Source: Streptomyces sp. NBC_01288
GTDB taxonomy: Bacteria; Actinomycetota; Actinomycetes; Streptomycetales; Streptomycetaceae
Length of the DNA stretch: 64,000 nucleotides
Assembly: GCF_035982055.1 (NCBI RefSeq)
Contig: NZ_CP108427.1
Location: 992,001 to 1,056,000 of the forward strand
Reading direction: 5' to 3'
The position numbers and the translations under genes were made by a program. Below, in pieces: positions 54,069-64,000 of the stretch (position 1 is the first letter of the stretch; the number at the start of each line of letters is the position of its first letter). The notes beneath the pieces were generated by a model. The model made no database searches. It had not been told where the DNA came from and saw nothing but the letters and a program-made list of their open reading frames with translations.

Positions 54069-54536
54069 TCAAACGCCGGAGGCAGGCAGCGGCGGTTCGC
54101 CGCGTTGGCCCTGGACCTCCGCCCATCCGCGCAGTTCGCTGGTACCCACCTCATCGATCGCCCGGTGCAGGGCGGCCCGCGCGTCCGCGTCGCGCTCGCC
54201 CTGCGGGAGCAGCAGGTAGTGGTCGATCGCCCGCCGCAGGCTCTCCCGTGCCTGTGCGGCCAGCACCCAGCGTGAGCCGGGGCTGAAGAGTTGGCGCATG
54301 CCGGTGAAGAAGACGGCGGCGCCCGCGATCAGGGCGGTGAGCCAGGCGGGTGCGTGCAGGCCCGCCGCCACGACCGTCGCGGACGTGGCGGCGAGGGCGC
54401 CGAGTTCCGTCGTGTAGTGCAGCCACCTCGCCCGGTCGCACGCTCCCGCGTAGAACTCCAACTCCTGCCGGGCAAGCCCGAGCAGAGGATCGGGTTGGGA
54501 GGCCCAGGCCTGGCCGACGGCCGTTCTTCGTCTCAT
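54069..54536 (-). CDS. DUF4231 (SLATT-like) two-helix membrane protein
   Basis: A 155-residue protein with a long N-terminal helix that includes QELEFYAGACDRARWLHYTTELGAL, two adjacent transmembrane helices (AATSATVVAAGLHAPAWLTALIAGAAVFFTGM), and a C-terminal amphipathic helical part RWVLAAQARESLRRAIDHYLLLPQ. The pattern matches DUF4231, part of the SLATT family of two-TM proteins that includes predicted pore-forming effectors of nucleotide-triggered defence systems. No SMODS or SLOG gene is next to it, so it may be a standalone member of unknown role. Start at ATG 54536 (or GTG 54542). Confidence 0.75.
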   Translation of the reverse strand: MRRRTAVGQAWASQPDPLLGLARQELEFYAGACDRARWLHYTTELGALAATSATVVAAGLHAPAWLTALIAGAAVFFTGMRQLFSPGSRWVLAAQARESLRRAIDHYLLLPQGERDADARAALHRAIDEVGTSELRGWAEVQGQRGEPPLPASGV

Positions 54537-54583
54537 CGCCACATCATCGGGCGATCACGGCCGTCGGCGAAAGCCGTTCCGGG

Positions 54584-57500
54584 TCAGGACCGACGAAGCC
54601 GCAGCGTCACCAGCTCGAACGGGCGCAGCCGCAAGGTGAGTTGATCGCCCTCGCGGGTCACCTCCTCGGTGTCGGCCGACGGCCGCTCCAGCAGGTCTAC
54701 GACCTCCACCGCGTCGAAGGCGAAGCCCACCGTCAGTGTCGCCCTGGCCCGCCCCCCGTGTGCCTCGTGGAACCGGACCACGACGTCACCGTTCCCGTCG
54801 TCGGCCAGTTTCACCGCCGTGACGACGACCGCGTCCAGGTCGACGCTCACCAGCGGCGCGACCTCCTGCGCGCCCTCGACTCGCCGCTCGGGCAGGTTGA
54901 TCCGCCAGCCCTCGCGGACGGCGTCGCCGATGCCCGCGCCGGGCACCAGTGCGTGCCGGAAGCGGTGGACGCCCTGGTCGGTCTCGGGGTCCGGGAAGCG
55001 CGGGGCACGGAGGAGGGAGACGCGGACCGTGGTGGTCGTACCGTTGTCGCCGTCACCTCGGACCGTACGGGTCACATCGTGGCCGTACGTCGAGTCGTTG
55101 ACGACGGCGACGCCCCAGCCGGGCTCCTCCATGTGGACGAAGCGATGGTTGCAGGCCTCGAACTTGGCCGCCTCCCATGAGGTGTTGGTGTGCGTGGGCC
55201 GGTGGAAGTGCCCGAACTGGGTCTCGGACGCGTACCGTTCGGCGTGCACGTCCAGCGGGAAGGCGAGCTTGAGGAACTTCTCGGTCTCGTGCCAGTCGAC
55301 CTCGGTGTCGATGAGCAGCCGCCGCTCCCCGGGCGCCAGGGACAGGAGTTGGGTGACCTTGGACTCGCCGAAGGTCCGTACGATCCGCACGGCGTTCCCG
55401 TCGGCCACGACCTCGTCCGCCTCCGTGAGGTCCGCGACCGTGTTGCGGTAGAACTCGTCGACGTCCCAGGCGTCCCACATGTTCGGGAAGTCCGGGTGGA
55501 GTTGGAGCAGGTTCGCGGCCCGGCCGGGGGCGATCGTCTCGCGGTCGGCCTCGATGTCGTAGGCGGAGACGACGAGTCCCCGGGCGTCGATCTCGACGCG
55601 GAGGAGGCCGTTCTCCAGTACGTGTCCGCCGCCGGCCCGGGTCACGAGCGCCGTCTCGCCCTGGACCTCCGGGGTCTGCGCGCCGCCTGCAGGGACGCCT
55701 TCGCGGGTGTGGGGCGCCGAGTTGAAGACGAGGGTGGTCGTCCCCTCCCCCGCCAGCGCGCGCTGGGCCGCGTCGATGATGGCGTTCAGTTCCGAGGCGA
55801 TCCGCTGGTACGTCCGGCGGGCCTCGCGGTGCACCCAGGCGATGGACGATCCGGGCAGGATGTCGTGGAACTGATGGAGCAGCACCGTCTTCCAGATCCG
55901 GTCCAAGTCCTCGTACGGGTACGGGAATCCGACCCGGACCGCGGCCGTCGCCGCCCACAACTCCGCCTCACGCAGGAGGTGTTCGCTGCGCCGGTTGCCC
56001 TGCTTGGTCTTGGCCTGGCTGGTGAGGGTGGCGCGGTGCAGTTCGAGGTACAACTCGCCGACCCAGACCGGGGGTTCGGGGTACTCGGCCTCGGCCTTCT
56101 CGAAGAACTCCTTCGGTGTCTCCCAGGCCACGGTCGCCGAGCCTTCGAGGTCGCGCAGCCGGGCCGCCTTGGCGACCATCTCACGGGTCGTGCCGCCGCC
56201 TCCGTCGCCCCAGCCGGTGGGCGCGAGGGAGTGCCGGGCGACGCCCTTGTCCTTGAAGTTGCGTGCCGCGTGGGCGATCTCGCGGCCCTGCATGGAGCAG
56301 TTGTAGGTGTCGACGGGCGGGAAGTGGGTGAAGATCCGGGTGCCGTCGATGCCCTCCCAACGGAAGGTGTGGTGCGGGAACTTGTTGGTCTGGGACCATG
56401 AGATCTTCTGCGTGAGCAGCCACTTGGAACCGGCTGCCTTGATGATCTGCGGCAGTCCGGCGGCGAAGCCGAAGGTGTCGGGCAGCCATGCCTCCTCGTT
56501 CTCGATGCCGAACTCGTCGAGGAAGAACCGCTTCCCGTGCACGAACTGACGGGCCATCGCCTCCGAGCCCGGCATGTTGGTGTCCGACTCCACCCACATG
56601 CCACCGGCCGGCACGAACCGCCCGTCCGCCACCGCCTTCTTGACCCGCGCCCACACCTCGGGCCGGTGCTCCTTCACCCAGGCCCACTGCTGGGCCTGCG
56701 ACATGGCGAAGATGAAGTCGGGTTCGTCCTCAAGCAGGGCCGTCATGTTGGACGTTGTGCGGGCCACCTTGCGGACCGTCTCGCGCAACGGCCACAGCCA
56801 CGCCGAGTCGATGTGCGCGTGCCCGATCGCGCTGATGCGGTGCGCGGACGGCACGGCGGGCGTCGACAGAACGGCCGAGAGCTGTGAACGTGCGTGCTCC
56901 GCCGTGCCGTTGACGTCCTGGAGGTCGACGGCGTCCAGCGCCTTCTCGATCGCCCGCAGGAGATCCCAGCGGCGCGCCGAGTCCACCGGCAGCTCGGCCA
57001 TCAGCTCGCCGACGACCTCCAGATCGAGGACGAGATTCCACACGTTCTCGTCGAGGACGGCGAGGTCCATGCGGGTCAGCTTGTACTGGGGCTCGCTGCC
57101 GGCCGTCTCCTTGTCGCCCAACTGGGTGGGCAGGAAGGGGTGGTAGTCGAGGACGACGGGGTTCGAGGCGGCCTCGATGTGCAGCCGCACCTCCTCGCCG
57201 CCGGCGACGGGCGCCCCGATCCTGACCCACTGGTTGCGCGGGTTGAGGCCCTTCACCGGGGTGCCGTCGGGCCGGTAGACGAGGCCCTCGCACTGGAAGC
57301 CGGGCATGTTCTCGTCGAAGCCGAGGTCGAGCAGCGCCTCGACGGTCTTCCCGGCCCACTCCTGGGGGACGGTCCCGGTGACGCGGAACCAGCTGGTGCC
57401 CCAGGGAGCACCCCACCGGGCACCCACCTCGATCGGTTCGGGTGTGCCCGCGAGCCCCTCGGCCACGGGCACCGGCTCGTCGGGCGCGTGCCAGACGGCC

Positions 57501-57598
57501 ACCTCCAGCGGCACGGACTCGGGGTACACGGCGGGACGGATGCGCTCTTCGAGGACGCGCTTGAGGCGGGCTTCGACCAGGCTGCGGTCGTCATGCAT
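54584..57598 (-). CDS. GH38 alpha-mannosidase
   Basis: A 1004-residue glycoside hydrolase of family 38. After an N-terminal beta domain, the catalytic region carries HAHID with His262/Asp264 (zinc ligands), the nucleophile Asp374 in LPDTFGFAAGLPQI, and SWSQTNKFPHHTFRWEGIDGT. The helical three-bundle and the C-terminal beta domain follow. It cuts alpha-linked mannose from high-mannose N-glycans. No signal peptide is seen, so it works in the cytoplasm on imported oligosaccharide. It is the last gene of the N-glycan operon as seen here. ATG 57598 has GGAG upstream. Confidence 0.95.
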   Translation of the reverse strand: MHDDRSLVEARLKRVLEERIRPAVYPESVPLEVAVWHAPDEPVPVAEGLAGTPEPIEVGARWGAPWGTSWFRVTGTVPQEWAGKTVEALLDLGFDENMPGFQCEGLVYRPDGTPVKGLNPRNQWVRIGAPVAGGEEVRLHIEAASNPVVLDYHPFLPTQLGDKETAGSEPQYKLTRMDLAVLDENVWNLVLDLEVVGELMAELPVDSARRWDLLRAIEKALDAVDLQDVNGTAEHARSQLSAVLSTPAVPSAHRISAIGHAHIDSAWLWPLRETVRKVARTTSNMTALLEDEPDFIFAMSQAQQWAWVKEHRPEVWARVKKAVADGRFVPAGGMWVESDTNMPGSEAMARQFVHGKRFFLDEFGIENEEAWLPDTFGFAAGLPQIIKAAGSKWLLTQKISWSQTNKFPHHTFRWEGIDGTRIFTHFPPVDTYNCSMQGREIAHAARNFKDKGVARHSLAPTGWGDGGGGTTREMVAKAARLRDLEGSATVAWETPKEFFEKAEAEYPEPPVWVGELYLELHRATLTSQAKTKQGNRRSEHLLREAELWAATAAVRVGFPYPYEDLDRIWKTVLLHQFHDILPGSSIAWVHREARRTYQRIASELNAIIDAAQRALAGEGTTTLVFNSAPHTREGVPAGGAQTPEVQGETALVTRAGGGHVLENGLLRVEIDARGLVVSAYDIEADRETIAPGRAANLLQLHPDFPNMWDAWDVDEFYRNTVADLTEADEVVADGNAVRIVRTFGESKVTQLLSLAPGERRLLIDTEVDWHETEKFLKLAFPLDVHAERYASETQFGHFHRPTHTNTSWEAAKFEACNHRFVHMEEPGWGVAVVNDSTYGHDVTRTVRGDGDNGTTTTVRVSLLRAPRFPDPETDQGVHRFRHALVPGAGIGDAVREGWRINLPERRVEGAQEVAPLVSVDLDAVVVTAVKLADDGNGDVVVRFHEAHGGRARATLTVGFAFDAVEVVDLLERPSADTEEVTREGDQLTLRLRPFELVTLRLRRS

Positions 57599-57654
57599 GT
57601 GGGGTGCTCCGTAGCTCGGTTGCGGGTTGGGTCACGGCTGTTGCCAGGCGGGCG

Positions 57655-59721
57655 CTACCAGGTGTGCGCGACGGTCACGGGGGCCGACGCTGTGTAGAGC
57701 TCCCCTGTCGCGCGCAGTTCGAACCACGCCTGCTGCTCGCCCTGTTCGGCCTGCAAGCCTCCGACGAAGAAGGCGCGCTGGCAGGTGCCGCCGAGGAAGC
57801 GCCGGGTGCCGTCGGGGAGGAGCCGGTGAAGGGTGTACTGACGCACCGCACCGGGCGCGGCGTCCCAGGCGAAGCGCAGGTCGCCCCCGGTGGCGGCGGT
57901 GATCCCCAGGTTGGCAGGGTCCGCGGGCGGCTGGGTGTCGTTGACATCGCGAACAGCCAGGCCACCGAGCCGCCAGTTCACAATGCTCCCGCTCGCATCG
58001 GCCGCGGTGAGCCGTACGCCGATCGCATGCAGAGTTCCGGAGAGCCCTGTGAGCGGCACGGTCACCGTCTGCCACCCGTTGACATCCGTCACAGCCCGCA
58101 CGCCGTTAACCGAGTTCACAGGCAGATAGGTGTACGGCGGTGTCGACCCCGCCGAACTCGGCTCGTCCGTGGCGACTGCCAGCTCGACGTTCACACTGCC
58201 GCTGCCACTGCCGGTGCGGAACGTCAGGTCGACCACCGTGTCATCACCGATCGGCAGCTGTGAACCGTACACATCCACCGTCGCCGGTTGATCGAGTACA
58301 CCCGAGACCAGCACGCTGCTGCCGCCCCGCCAGGCGTCCGCGAAGTCGAAGGTCACCGTGGGCCGTTGCCCCGTCGTCCGCACCACCCATCGACGGGACG
58401 GCAGCCGGTCCTGGAGCCCCAGGTGGTTCCATGCCACGTCCGAGGTGACCACCCCGTCCTCGTACCAGCGCAGCCCGTGCCCGGTGTTGAAGACGCTCGC
58501 GAACGGCAGTGCGCCGCCCACCGTCGACCGGTCCGCGACCGACACGGCCGGCGCCCGCCAGGTGTCCGTGCTGTCCGGCAGCGAAGGGTCGAGCGAACGC
58601 CCGGTCCAGAAACGGTCGTCCGCCGCGTGGAAGTCGCCCGGGGTACGGCTCGCGGGCAGGTGGTTGCGGGTCCACTCCGGCCGGTAGAACCCGATCGACG
58701 TGATGTGCGCCTTGGTCGTCGGCACCATCGCGTCCCAACTCACCGACGTGCTCGACCCGTTGGACTCGACATCGACGCCCGCCCACAACTCGTAGCGGCT
58801 GCGCCCGAGCCCGTCCGCCTTGGTCCCGGACGCGGCCAGCGTGCTCGTGCTCCACCGGAAGTCGATGAACATGTCGTTCGCGGCCTGGAAGAACGCCTGG
58901 TTCGAGGAGTTCAGCGCACCCTGCCAACTGACCGTCCCGTTCACGGTCATCGCGTCGTACCAGGTCACCCGCTGCCCCTGCGCGGCGGCGAGGGACTTCA
59001 ACTCGGCGACGAATCCCTGCATGTCGATGCCGAGGGCGGTGTTCCCGCCGCTGGTCTCGGCGTTGACGAACCAGCCGTCGAAGCCGTACGCGGCGGCTAC
59101 CGCGACGAGTTGGGCGGCCAGCGGGTAGTGCCCGTCGGAGTCCTTCTGGACCAGGTCGCGGGTCCACTGGAGCTGCCCGCCGTAGGCGACGGGCGGCAGG
59201 AAGATGTTGCCGAGGACGGGGACGCCGTGCCGGTGGGCGGCGTCCACGATGGGCGCGTTGGGGGCGAGGATGATGCCCTCGCCGGACGAGCCGCCCCAGA
59301 AGACCAGTTCGTCGAGGTAGGACCAGTGGGTGAGGGCGTAGTAGTCGGCGGTGGCCGCGCCCTGGGAGGGATTGCTCGACGTCGGCCCGAAGGAGACCAG
59401 GGACTGGATGCGGGCCTGCCCTGAGCGGGCGGTGCTGTTGGCCGGGGTCGGGGTGAAGCGCGCGGCCAGGGGGACGGCGGCCGCGTTGAAAGCGAGGTCC
59501 GCGTCCGTGGCGGCGGTCCAGGTCTTCAGGCTGTTCCAGGTGATGCCGGTGCCCGGGGTGCCGGAGGGCAGGGAGTCCGGGTACCAGTAACTGGCGTACG
59601 GCTGCACGGTGTTGGCGGCGGCCTGCGCGGCGGCGAGGGCAGGCGTGGGCAGTTGGGGCAGCAGGGTGGCCGCCGCGCCGGCGAGCAGGACGGTGCGTCT
59701 GGTGGGACCTTGGGCGGTCAC
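57655..59721 (-). CDS. GH85 endo-beta-N-acetylglucosaminidase, exported by Tat
   Basis: A 688-residue extracellular enzyme. Tat-type signal TRRTVLLAGAAATLLPQLPTPALA, then a GH85 TIM barrel (about 40-340) with the catalytic pair Asn220 and Glu222 in YGFDGWFVNAET, and beta-sandwich domains from about 390 to the end. GH85 enzymes cut between the two GlcNAc residues of the N-glycan core using substrate assistance, releasing the glycan from protein. GTG 59721 overlaps the GH5-like stop as GTGA, with GGAGG 8 bases upstream. Confidence 0.95.
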   Translation of the reverse strand: MTAQGPTRRTVLLAGAAATLLPQLPTPALAAAQAAANTVQPYASYWYPDSLPSGTPGTGITWNSLKTWTAATDADLAFNAAAVPLAARFTPTPANSTARSGQARIQSLVSFGPTSSNPSQGAATADYYALTHWSYLDELVFWGGSSGEGIILAPNAPIVDAAHRHGVPVLGNIFLPPVAYGGQLQWTRDLVQKDSDGHYPLAAQLVAVAAAYGFDGWFVNAETSGGNTALGIDMQGFVAELKSLAAAQGQRVTWYDAMTVNGTVSWQGALNSSNQAFFQAANDMFIDFRWSTSTLAASGTKADGLGRSRYELWAGVDVESNGSSTSVSWDAMVPTTKAHITSIGFYRPEWTRNHLPASRTPGDFHAADDRFWTGRSLDPSLPDSTDTWRAPAVSVADRSTVGGALPFASVFNTGHGLRWYEDGVVTSDVAWNHLGLQDRLPSRRWVVRTTGQRPTVTFDFADAWRGGSSVLVSGVLDQPATVDVYGSQLPIGDDTVVDLTFRTGSGSGSVNVELAVATDEPSSAGSTPPYTYLPVNSVNGVRAVTDVNGWQTVTVPLTGLSGTLHAIGVRLTAADASGSIVNWRLGGLAVRDVNDTQPPADPANLGITAATGGDLRFAWDAAPGAVRQYTLHRLLPDGTRRFLGGTCQRAFFVGGLQAEQGEQQAWFELRATGELYTASAPVTVAHTW

Positions 59722-60974
59722 GAGCTGGTGCCTCCTTGTGGGGTGGGGAGTACCTGTTCGGGAGTGACGACTTCGGTGATGCCGCGCGCGGCGAGGTGTT
59801 CCTTGTCGTCCGCGCGTACGTCGAGGACGGTCGCCGGGCGGGCTCCGTCGGCGACGAGCCGGAAGTAGGCGGCGAAGACCGGCCCGCCGGGACCGCAGAC
59901 CGAGCGGACCGCCGGATCGGCGGGCACGACGAGTGCCGTGGTGCGGACGGCGGGTTCGTACGTCGGCTCGCGGGCCGCCTCCGCCAACACCAGTGCGATG
60001 TCCTTGGGTTGGCGGTCGTTGGTCAACAGGCCCAGCCCGTATTCGAGTTCGGGAAAGTCCGCGAGGTCACGGGACACGTCGTGCGAGCACCACCAGGTGA
60101 TGCCCCAGAGGTCGGGGCAGTCAAGGGCGTTGGCGATCGTCGCGGAGGCGAAGTCGGCCGCGTGCTCGGTGGGGACGAGCGGTTGGGGCGCGCCGACCTC
60201 CTGGAGCCAGACGGGCCGGTGCGGTTCCTCGGCCCATGCCTTGCTCAGCTCGATCAGGTAGGCGGCGTGGTGCTCGGAGGGGACCGAACTACGGCCGTGG
60301 CGTTGGGCGGTGCCGTTGAAGACCCAGGAGTGCACGGCCGTCATCGCGCCGTGCCGGGCGGCCTGGGCCGGGGTGAACGGCATGTCGTCCTGGTACCAGG
60401 TCGCGTCGTACTCGGCGTGCAGATGCGGCTTGCCGGGCGCGCCCTCCGAACAGGCCGCGAGCATCCGCGCCAGCCAGGCGTCGATCTGGTCCTCGGTCGC
60501 CCGGTCGGGGTCCGGATGCGGGCCGGCCGAGAACTGGTTGACCTCGTTGCCGAGGGTCATGCCGATGAAGTTGGGGCGGTCGGCGAGGGCGGCGGCGAGC
60601 GTGCGCAGGTAGGCGGCCTGGCCGTCGAGGACGTCGGGGTCGGTGAAGAGGTTGCGCCGATGCCAGGTCCGGGTCCACGCGGGGAGGTAGTCGAAACTGC
60701 TCAAGTGCCCTTGCAGACCGTCCACGTTGACGTCGAGCCCGCGTTCACCGGCCGCGTCGACGAGCTGAACCAGCTGTTCCACGGCCCTGGTTCGGATCAG
60801 GGTCCGGTTGGGCTGGAAGTACGGCCACAGCGGGAAGACACGGACGTGGTCGAGGCCCAGCTCGGCGATCGAGTCGAGGTCGGCGCGTACGGAGTCGAGG
60901 TCGAAGTCGAGCCAGTGGTGGAACCACCCTTGGCTGGGCGTGTAGTTGACGCCGAAGCGCACGGCAGAAGACAT
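59718..60974 (-). CDS. GH5-like beta-mannosidase, probable N-glycan-core type
   Basis: A 418-residue clan A TIM-barrel hydrolase (MSSAVRFGVNYTPSQGWFHHW...). Acid/base Glu144 in TLGNEVN and nucleophile Glu259 in WLQEVG are where GH5 enzymes have them, and the sequence looks like GH5 subfamily 18, whose members hydrolyse Man-beta-1,4-GlcNAc left after alpha-mannosidase and endo-GlcNAcase action. No signal peptide, so it acts inside the cell. ATG 60974 with AGGA six bases upstream is chosen. The operon neighbours support the role. The subfamily is from memory and needs a search. Confidence 0.78.
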   Translation of the reverse strand: MSSAVRFGVNYTPSQGWFHHWLDFDLDSVRADLDSIAELGLDHVRVFPLWPYFQPNRTLIRTRAVEQLVQLVDAAGERGLDVNVDGLQGHLSSFDYLPAWTRTWHRRNLFTDPDVLDGQAAYLRTLAAALADRPNFIGMTLGNEVNQFSAGPHPDPDRATEDQIDAWLARMLAACSEGAPGKPHLHAEYDATWYQDDMPFTPAQAARHGAMTAVHSWVFNGTAQRHGRSSVPSEHHAAYLIELSKAWAEEPHRPVWLQEVGAPQPLVPTEHAADFASATIANALDCPDLWGITWWCSHDVSRDLADFPELEYGLGLLTNDRQPKDIALVLAEAAREPTYEPAVRTTALVVPADPAVRSVCGPGGPVFAAYFRLVADGARPATVLDVRADDKEHLAARGITEVVTPEQVLPTPQGGTSS

Positions 60975-61026
60975 CGGGATCCTGGTTCTGTAGTGCGTAC
61001 GTGGGGGAAGTCGGCGCGCGTAGGTC

Positions 61027-61925
<899 letters not shown>

Positions 61926-61929
<4 letters not shown>

Positions 61930-62813
61930 GCGTCCTCCTTCCGGTCGGCCCGCAGCACGAGCAGCATCAGGGCGACGGTGACCACGAAGACGACGACCGA
62001 GAGCGCGGAGGCGTATCCGACGCGGCCGGTCAGTCCCGTACCCGTGCGCTGGACGAGCATCACGAGGGTGGTGTCCTCGCCGGCCGGTCCGCCGCTCGGG
62101 CCCGCCATCAGGTAGACCTCGGAGAACACCTTGAAGGCGGCGACCGAGGACAGCGCGCCCACCAGCACCATCGTGGAGCGGACGGCGGGCACGGTCACCG
62201 TGAAGAAGCGGCGCACCGCGCCCGCGCCGTCGACCGACGCGGCCTCGTGCAGTTCGCGCGGCACGCTGGCGAGCGCGGCCAGATAAATGATCATGTAGTA
62301 GCCGAGGCCCTTCCAGACCGTGACGGCCATGGCGCTCAGCAGGAGCAGCCACTGGTCGCTGAGGAAGCCGATCTGTCCGACGCCGATCGTCTCCAACAGC
62401 GAGTTGACCAGGCCCCGTTCGTCCAGCAGCCACACCCAGATCAGTCCGACCACGACGATGGACGCGACGACCGGCGTGTAGAACGCGGATCGGAAGAAGG
62501 TGATGCCGGGGATGTTCTTCTGTACCAACAGGGCGAGCAGCAGCGGGAGTACGACGAGTGCGGGCACCACTCCGACGATGTACAGGGTGCTGTTGCGCAG
62601 GCCGGTCCAGAACATGTCGTCGTGCCACAGCTCGCGGAAGTTGGCGAAGCCGACGAAGTGGCCCGGGATCAGGGTGCGCCGGTCCGTGAAGGAGTTGATC
62701 ACGGTGGAGCCGAAGGGGTAGAGCACGAAGGCGCCGACGACGAGCAGCCCGGGGGCGGCGAACAGCCAGGGACTGGTGGGCAGTTGGCGCCGCACGCGGG
62801 ACACGTCGGCCAT
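61926..62813 (-). CDS. CUT1 sugar ABC transporter permease (first)
   Basis: A 295-residue MalF/UgpA-type permease: WLFAAPGLLVVGAFVLYPF, FFRSAFYTPVVASIVVVGLIWVWLL and the coupling motif HEAASVDGAGAVRRFFTVTVPAVRSTMVLVG. It lies 8 bp after the binding-protein gene and overlaps the next permease. The ATPase (usually a shared MsiK in Streptomyces) is not encoded here, which is normal for CUT1 systems of this genus. Confidence 0.93.
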
Positions 62814-62821
62814 GGGGACTC

Positions 62822-64000
62822 TCAGCCTTCCTGCTGGAGCAGCGTGTCGCACTGCTTGACAGCGTTGTCGAGAGCCGTCTTGGGGCTCTCCTTGCCCTGG
62901 AGCGCCTTGGCGACCTCGTTGCGCAGGGCGGTCTTCATCTGCTCGCTGAACAGCACCGGGGTGTAATTGACCGCGTTCTTCAGGGACTTGGCGGCGGCGA
63001 TCCGCACCCGCGTCTCGTCGGTGCCGTCCTCCTTGGTGAAGTACGGGTCGTCGAGGGAACCGGCGGTGCTCGGGAAGATGGCGACCTTCTTCGCGAACGA
63101 CATCTGCTGCTGGGCGTCGGTGACGTAGTGCGCGAAGGCCACGGACGCGGGGGTGTGCTTGGTCTTGGAGTTGACCATCACGCCCATCACGTACATGTTG
63201 ACGTGCCCGGTGCTGGTGATCTGGTCGGTGATGCCGATGTTCTTGTACAGGCTGGGCGCCTGCTTCTTGAAGTTGTCGAGGTCCAGGGCGCTGCCCGGGT
63301 TCATCGCCACGGCGCCGGTGAGGAACTTCTTGCCGGACGACTCGGGGGTGGCGGTGAGCGCCTGTGAGTCGAGGGCCTTCGCGTCGTACAACTCCTTGTA
63401 CTTGGTGAGGAGTTCGATGCCCTTCGCGTCGTTGAAGGCGAAGGCGGTGCCCGCCTTGTTCATGAGCTCGACGCCGTAGCGGCCGAAGTCCTCGACGGTG
63501 GGGACGTTGGCGAGGGTGGCGACCTTGCCGTCGGTCTTCTTCGCCAACTGGAGTGCCTGGGCGAAGAGTTCGTCGTACGTCTTCGGCGGCTGGTCGGCGT
63601 TGAGTCCGGCCTGCTCGAAGAGGGACTTGTTGTAGAAGAGCGGGCCGGTGTTGAGGTACCAGGGGAAGGCGTAGGTGCCGGTCATGCCCGGTATCTCGTG
63701 GCTGGCCCAAGCACCCGGCAGGTACTCGCTCTTGTACTTCGCGGCCGACTTGTCGAGGTCGAGCGCGAGGCCCGCCTTGGCGAGCGGGGCGACGAGGTCC
63801 GGGGAGACGTTGACGACGTCGGGCAGGGTGCCGCCGGCGGCGTCCGCGCTGATCTTGTCGGCGTAGCCCTCGGCGGGCTGGTCGATCCACTTCACGTGGG
63901 TGCCGGGGTACTTCTTCTCGAAGCCGGAGATGACGCCCTCGAAGTACGACTTGAAGTTGGCGCGGAGGTTCCAGGTCTGGAAGGTGATGTCGCCCTCGAC
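62822..64000 (-). CDS. CUT1 sugar-binding lipoprotein, N terminus outside window
   Basis: About 392 residues of an extracellular solute-binding protein family 1 member; the frame stays open to the last base, so signal peptide and lipobox lie beyond 64000. It reads VEGDITFQTWNLRANFKSYF at the edge, then KWIDQPAEGYADKISADAAGGTLPDVVNVSPDL, FPWYLNTGPLFYNKSLFEQAGL and TDETRVRIAAAKSLKNAVNYTPV. It should bind the glycan fragments released by the GH85 and deliver them to the two permeases. Confidence 0.92.
   Translation of the reverse strand, partial: VEGDITFQTWNLRANFKSYFEGVISGFEKKYPGTHVKWIDQPAEGYADKISADAAGGTLPDVVNVSPDLVAPLAKAGLALDLDKSAAKYKSEYLPGAWASHEIPGMTGTYAFPWYLNTGPLFYNKSLFEQAGLNADQPPKTYDELFAQALQLAKKTDGKVATLANVPTVEDFGRYGVELMNKAGTAFAFNDAKGIELLTKYKELYDAKALDSQALTATPESSGKKFLTGAVAMNPGSALDLDNFKKQAPSLYKNIGITDQITSTGHVNMYVMGVMVNSKTKHTPASVAFAHYVTDAQQQMSFAKKVAIFPSTAGSLDDPYFTKEDGTDETRVRIAAAKSLKNAVNYTPVLFSEQMKTALRNEVAKALQGKESPKTALDNAVKQCDTLLQQEG

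Noticed and set aside
54069..54536. A complete defence system around the DUF4231 gene
   Set aside because: The flanking genes are a GntR regulator and a glycosidase; no nucleotidyltransferase, SLOG or TIR gene is near.

Overview
The window looks like chromosomal DNA of a Streptomyces. GC content is very high, starts are often GTG or TTG, and many genes overlap by 4 bp (ATGA or GTGA). Gene families typical of the genus are present: dodecin, EgtD, a PAS-GGDEF-EAL protein of the RmdA type, a SpoIIE-type phosphatase with an anti-sigma-like ATPase domain, a LysX fusion and a class F sortase. The order olsA-olsB-sdhBAC-LysR-...-rmdA-methyltransferase-lipoprotein matches the S. coelicolor rmdA neighbourhood as I remember it. 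I see no tRNA, rRNA, CRISPR array, prophage or insertion sequence.

Left part (1-17 kb). It opens with the 3' end of egtD (ergothioneine), then dodecin, a HAD phosphatase, a thioredoxin-like 2Fe-2S protein, and a short gene for a cysteine-free ribosomal protein bL32 behind a Zur-box-like palindrome. A flavin monooxygenase, a zinc alcohol dehydrogenase, a two-AAA-domain Clp protein without a visible ClpP-docking loop, and a UvrA paralogue follow. After a dispersed repeat come an AlaRS paralogue reduced to its catalytic domain, ornithine-lipid genes (olsB, olsA), a three-gene succinate dehydrogenase, and a divergent LysR regulator with a T-N11-A box.

Middle (17-45 kb). There is a decayed 178-bp repeat, an SDR enzyme, a SnoaL-like protein, rmdA coupled to a DUF574 methyltransferase, and a cell-surface block: a repeat lipoprotein, a proline-rich anchored protein, a DUF4239 protein, two paralogous secreted proteins, a sortase and a polysaccharide deacetylase. 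LysX and a universal stress protein follow, then a 490-bp degenerate minisatellite, an alpha/beta hydrolase with a divergent MarR regulator, a CapA-like protein, an ECF sigma / unknown protein / zinc anti-sigma module, an MmyB-type regulator divergent from an SDR, an Fpg/Nei glycosylase, the SpoIIE phosphatase, a DUF6777 lipoprotein and a lipase maturation factor.

Right part (45-64 kb). Two sugar operons lie on the minus strand. The first encodes a ribose-type ABC importer followed by FucD-type dehydratase, SDR, aldo/keto reductase, mutarotase and lactonase, with a divergent FadR-type regulator. This reads as non-phosphorylative L-fucose catabolism, with the last C-C cleaving step absent. The second, cut by the window end, encodes a CUT1 ABC importer with a GH5 beta-mannosidase-like enzyme, a GH85 endo-beta-N-acetylglucosaminidase and a GH38 alpha-mannosidase. 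Together they suggest uptake and breakdown of N-glycans, with fucose from the same glycans handled next door.
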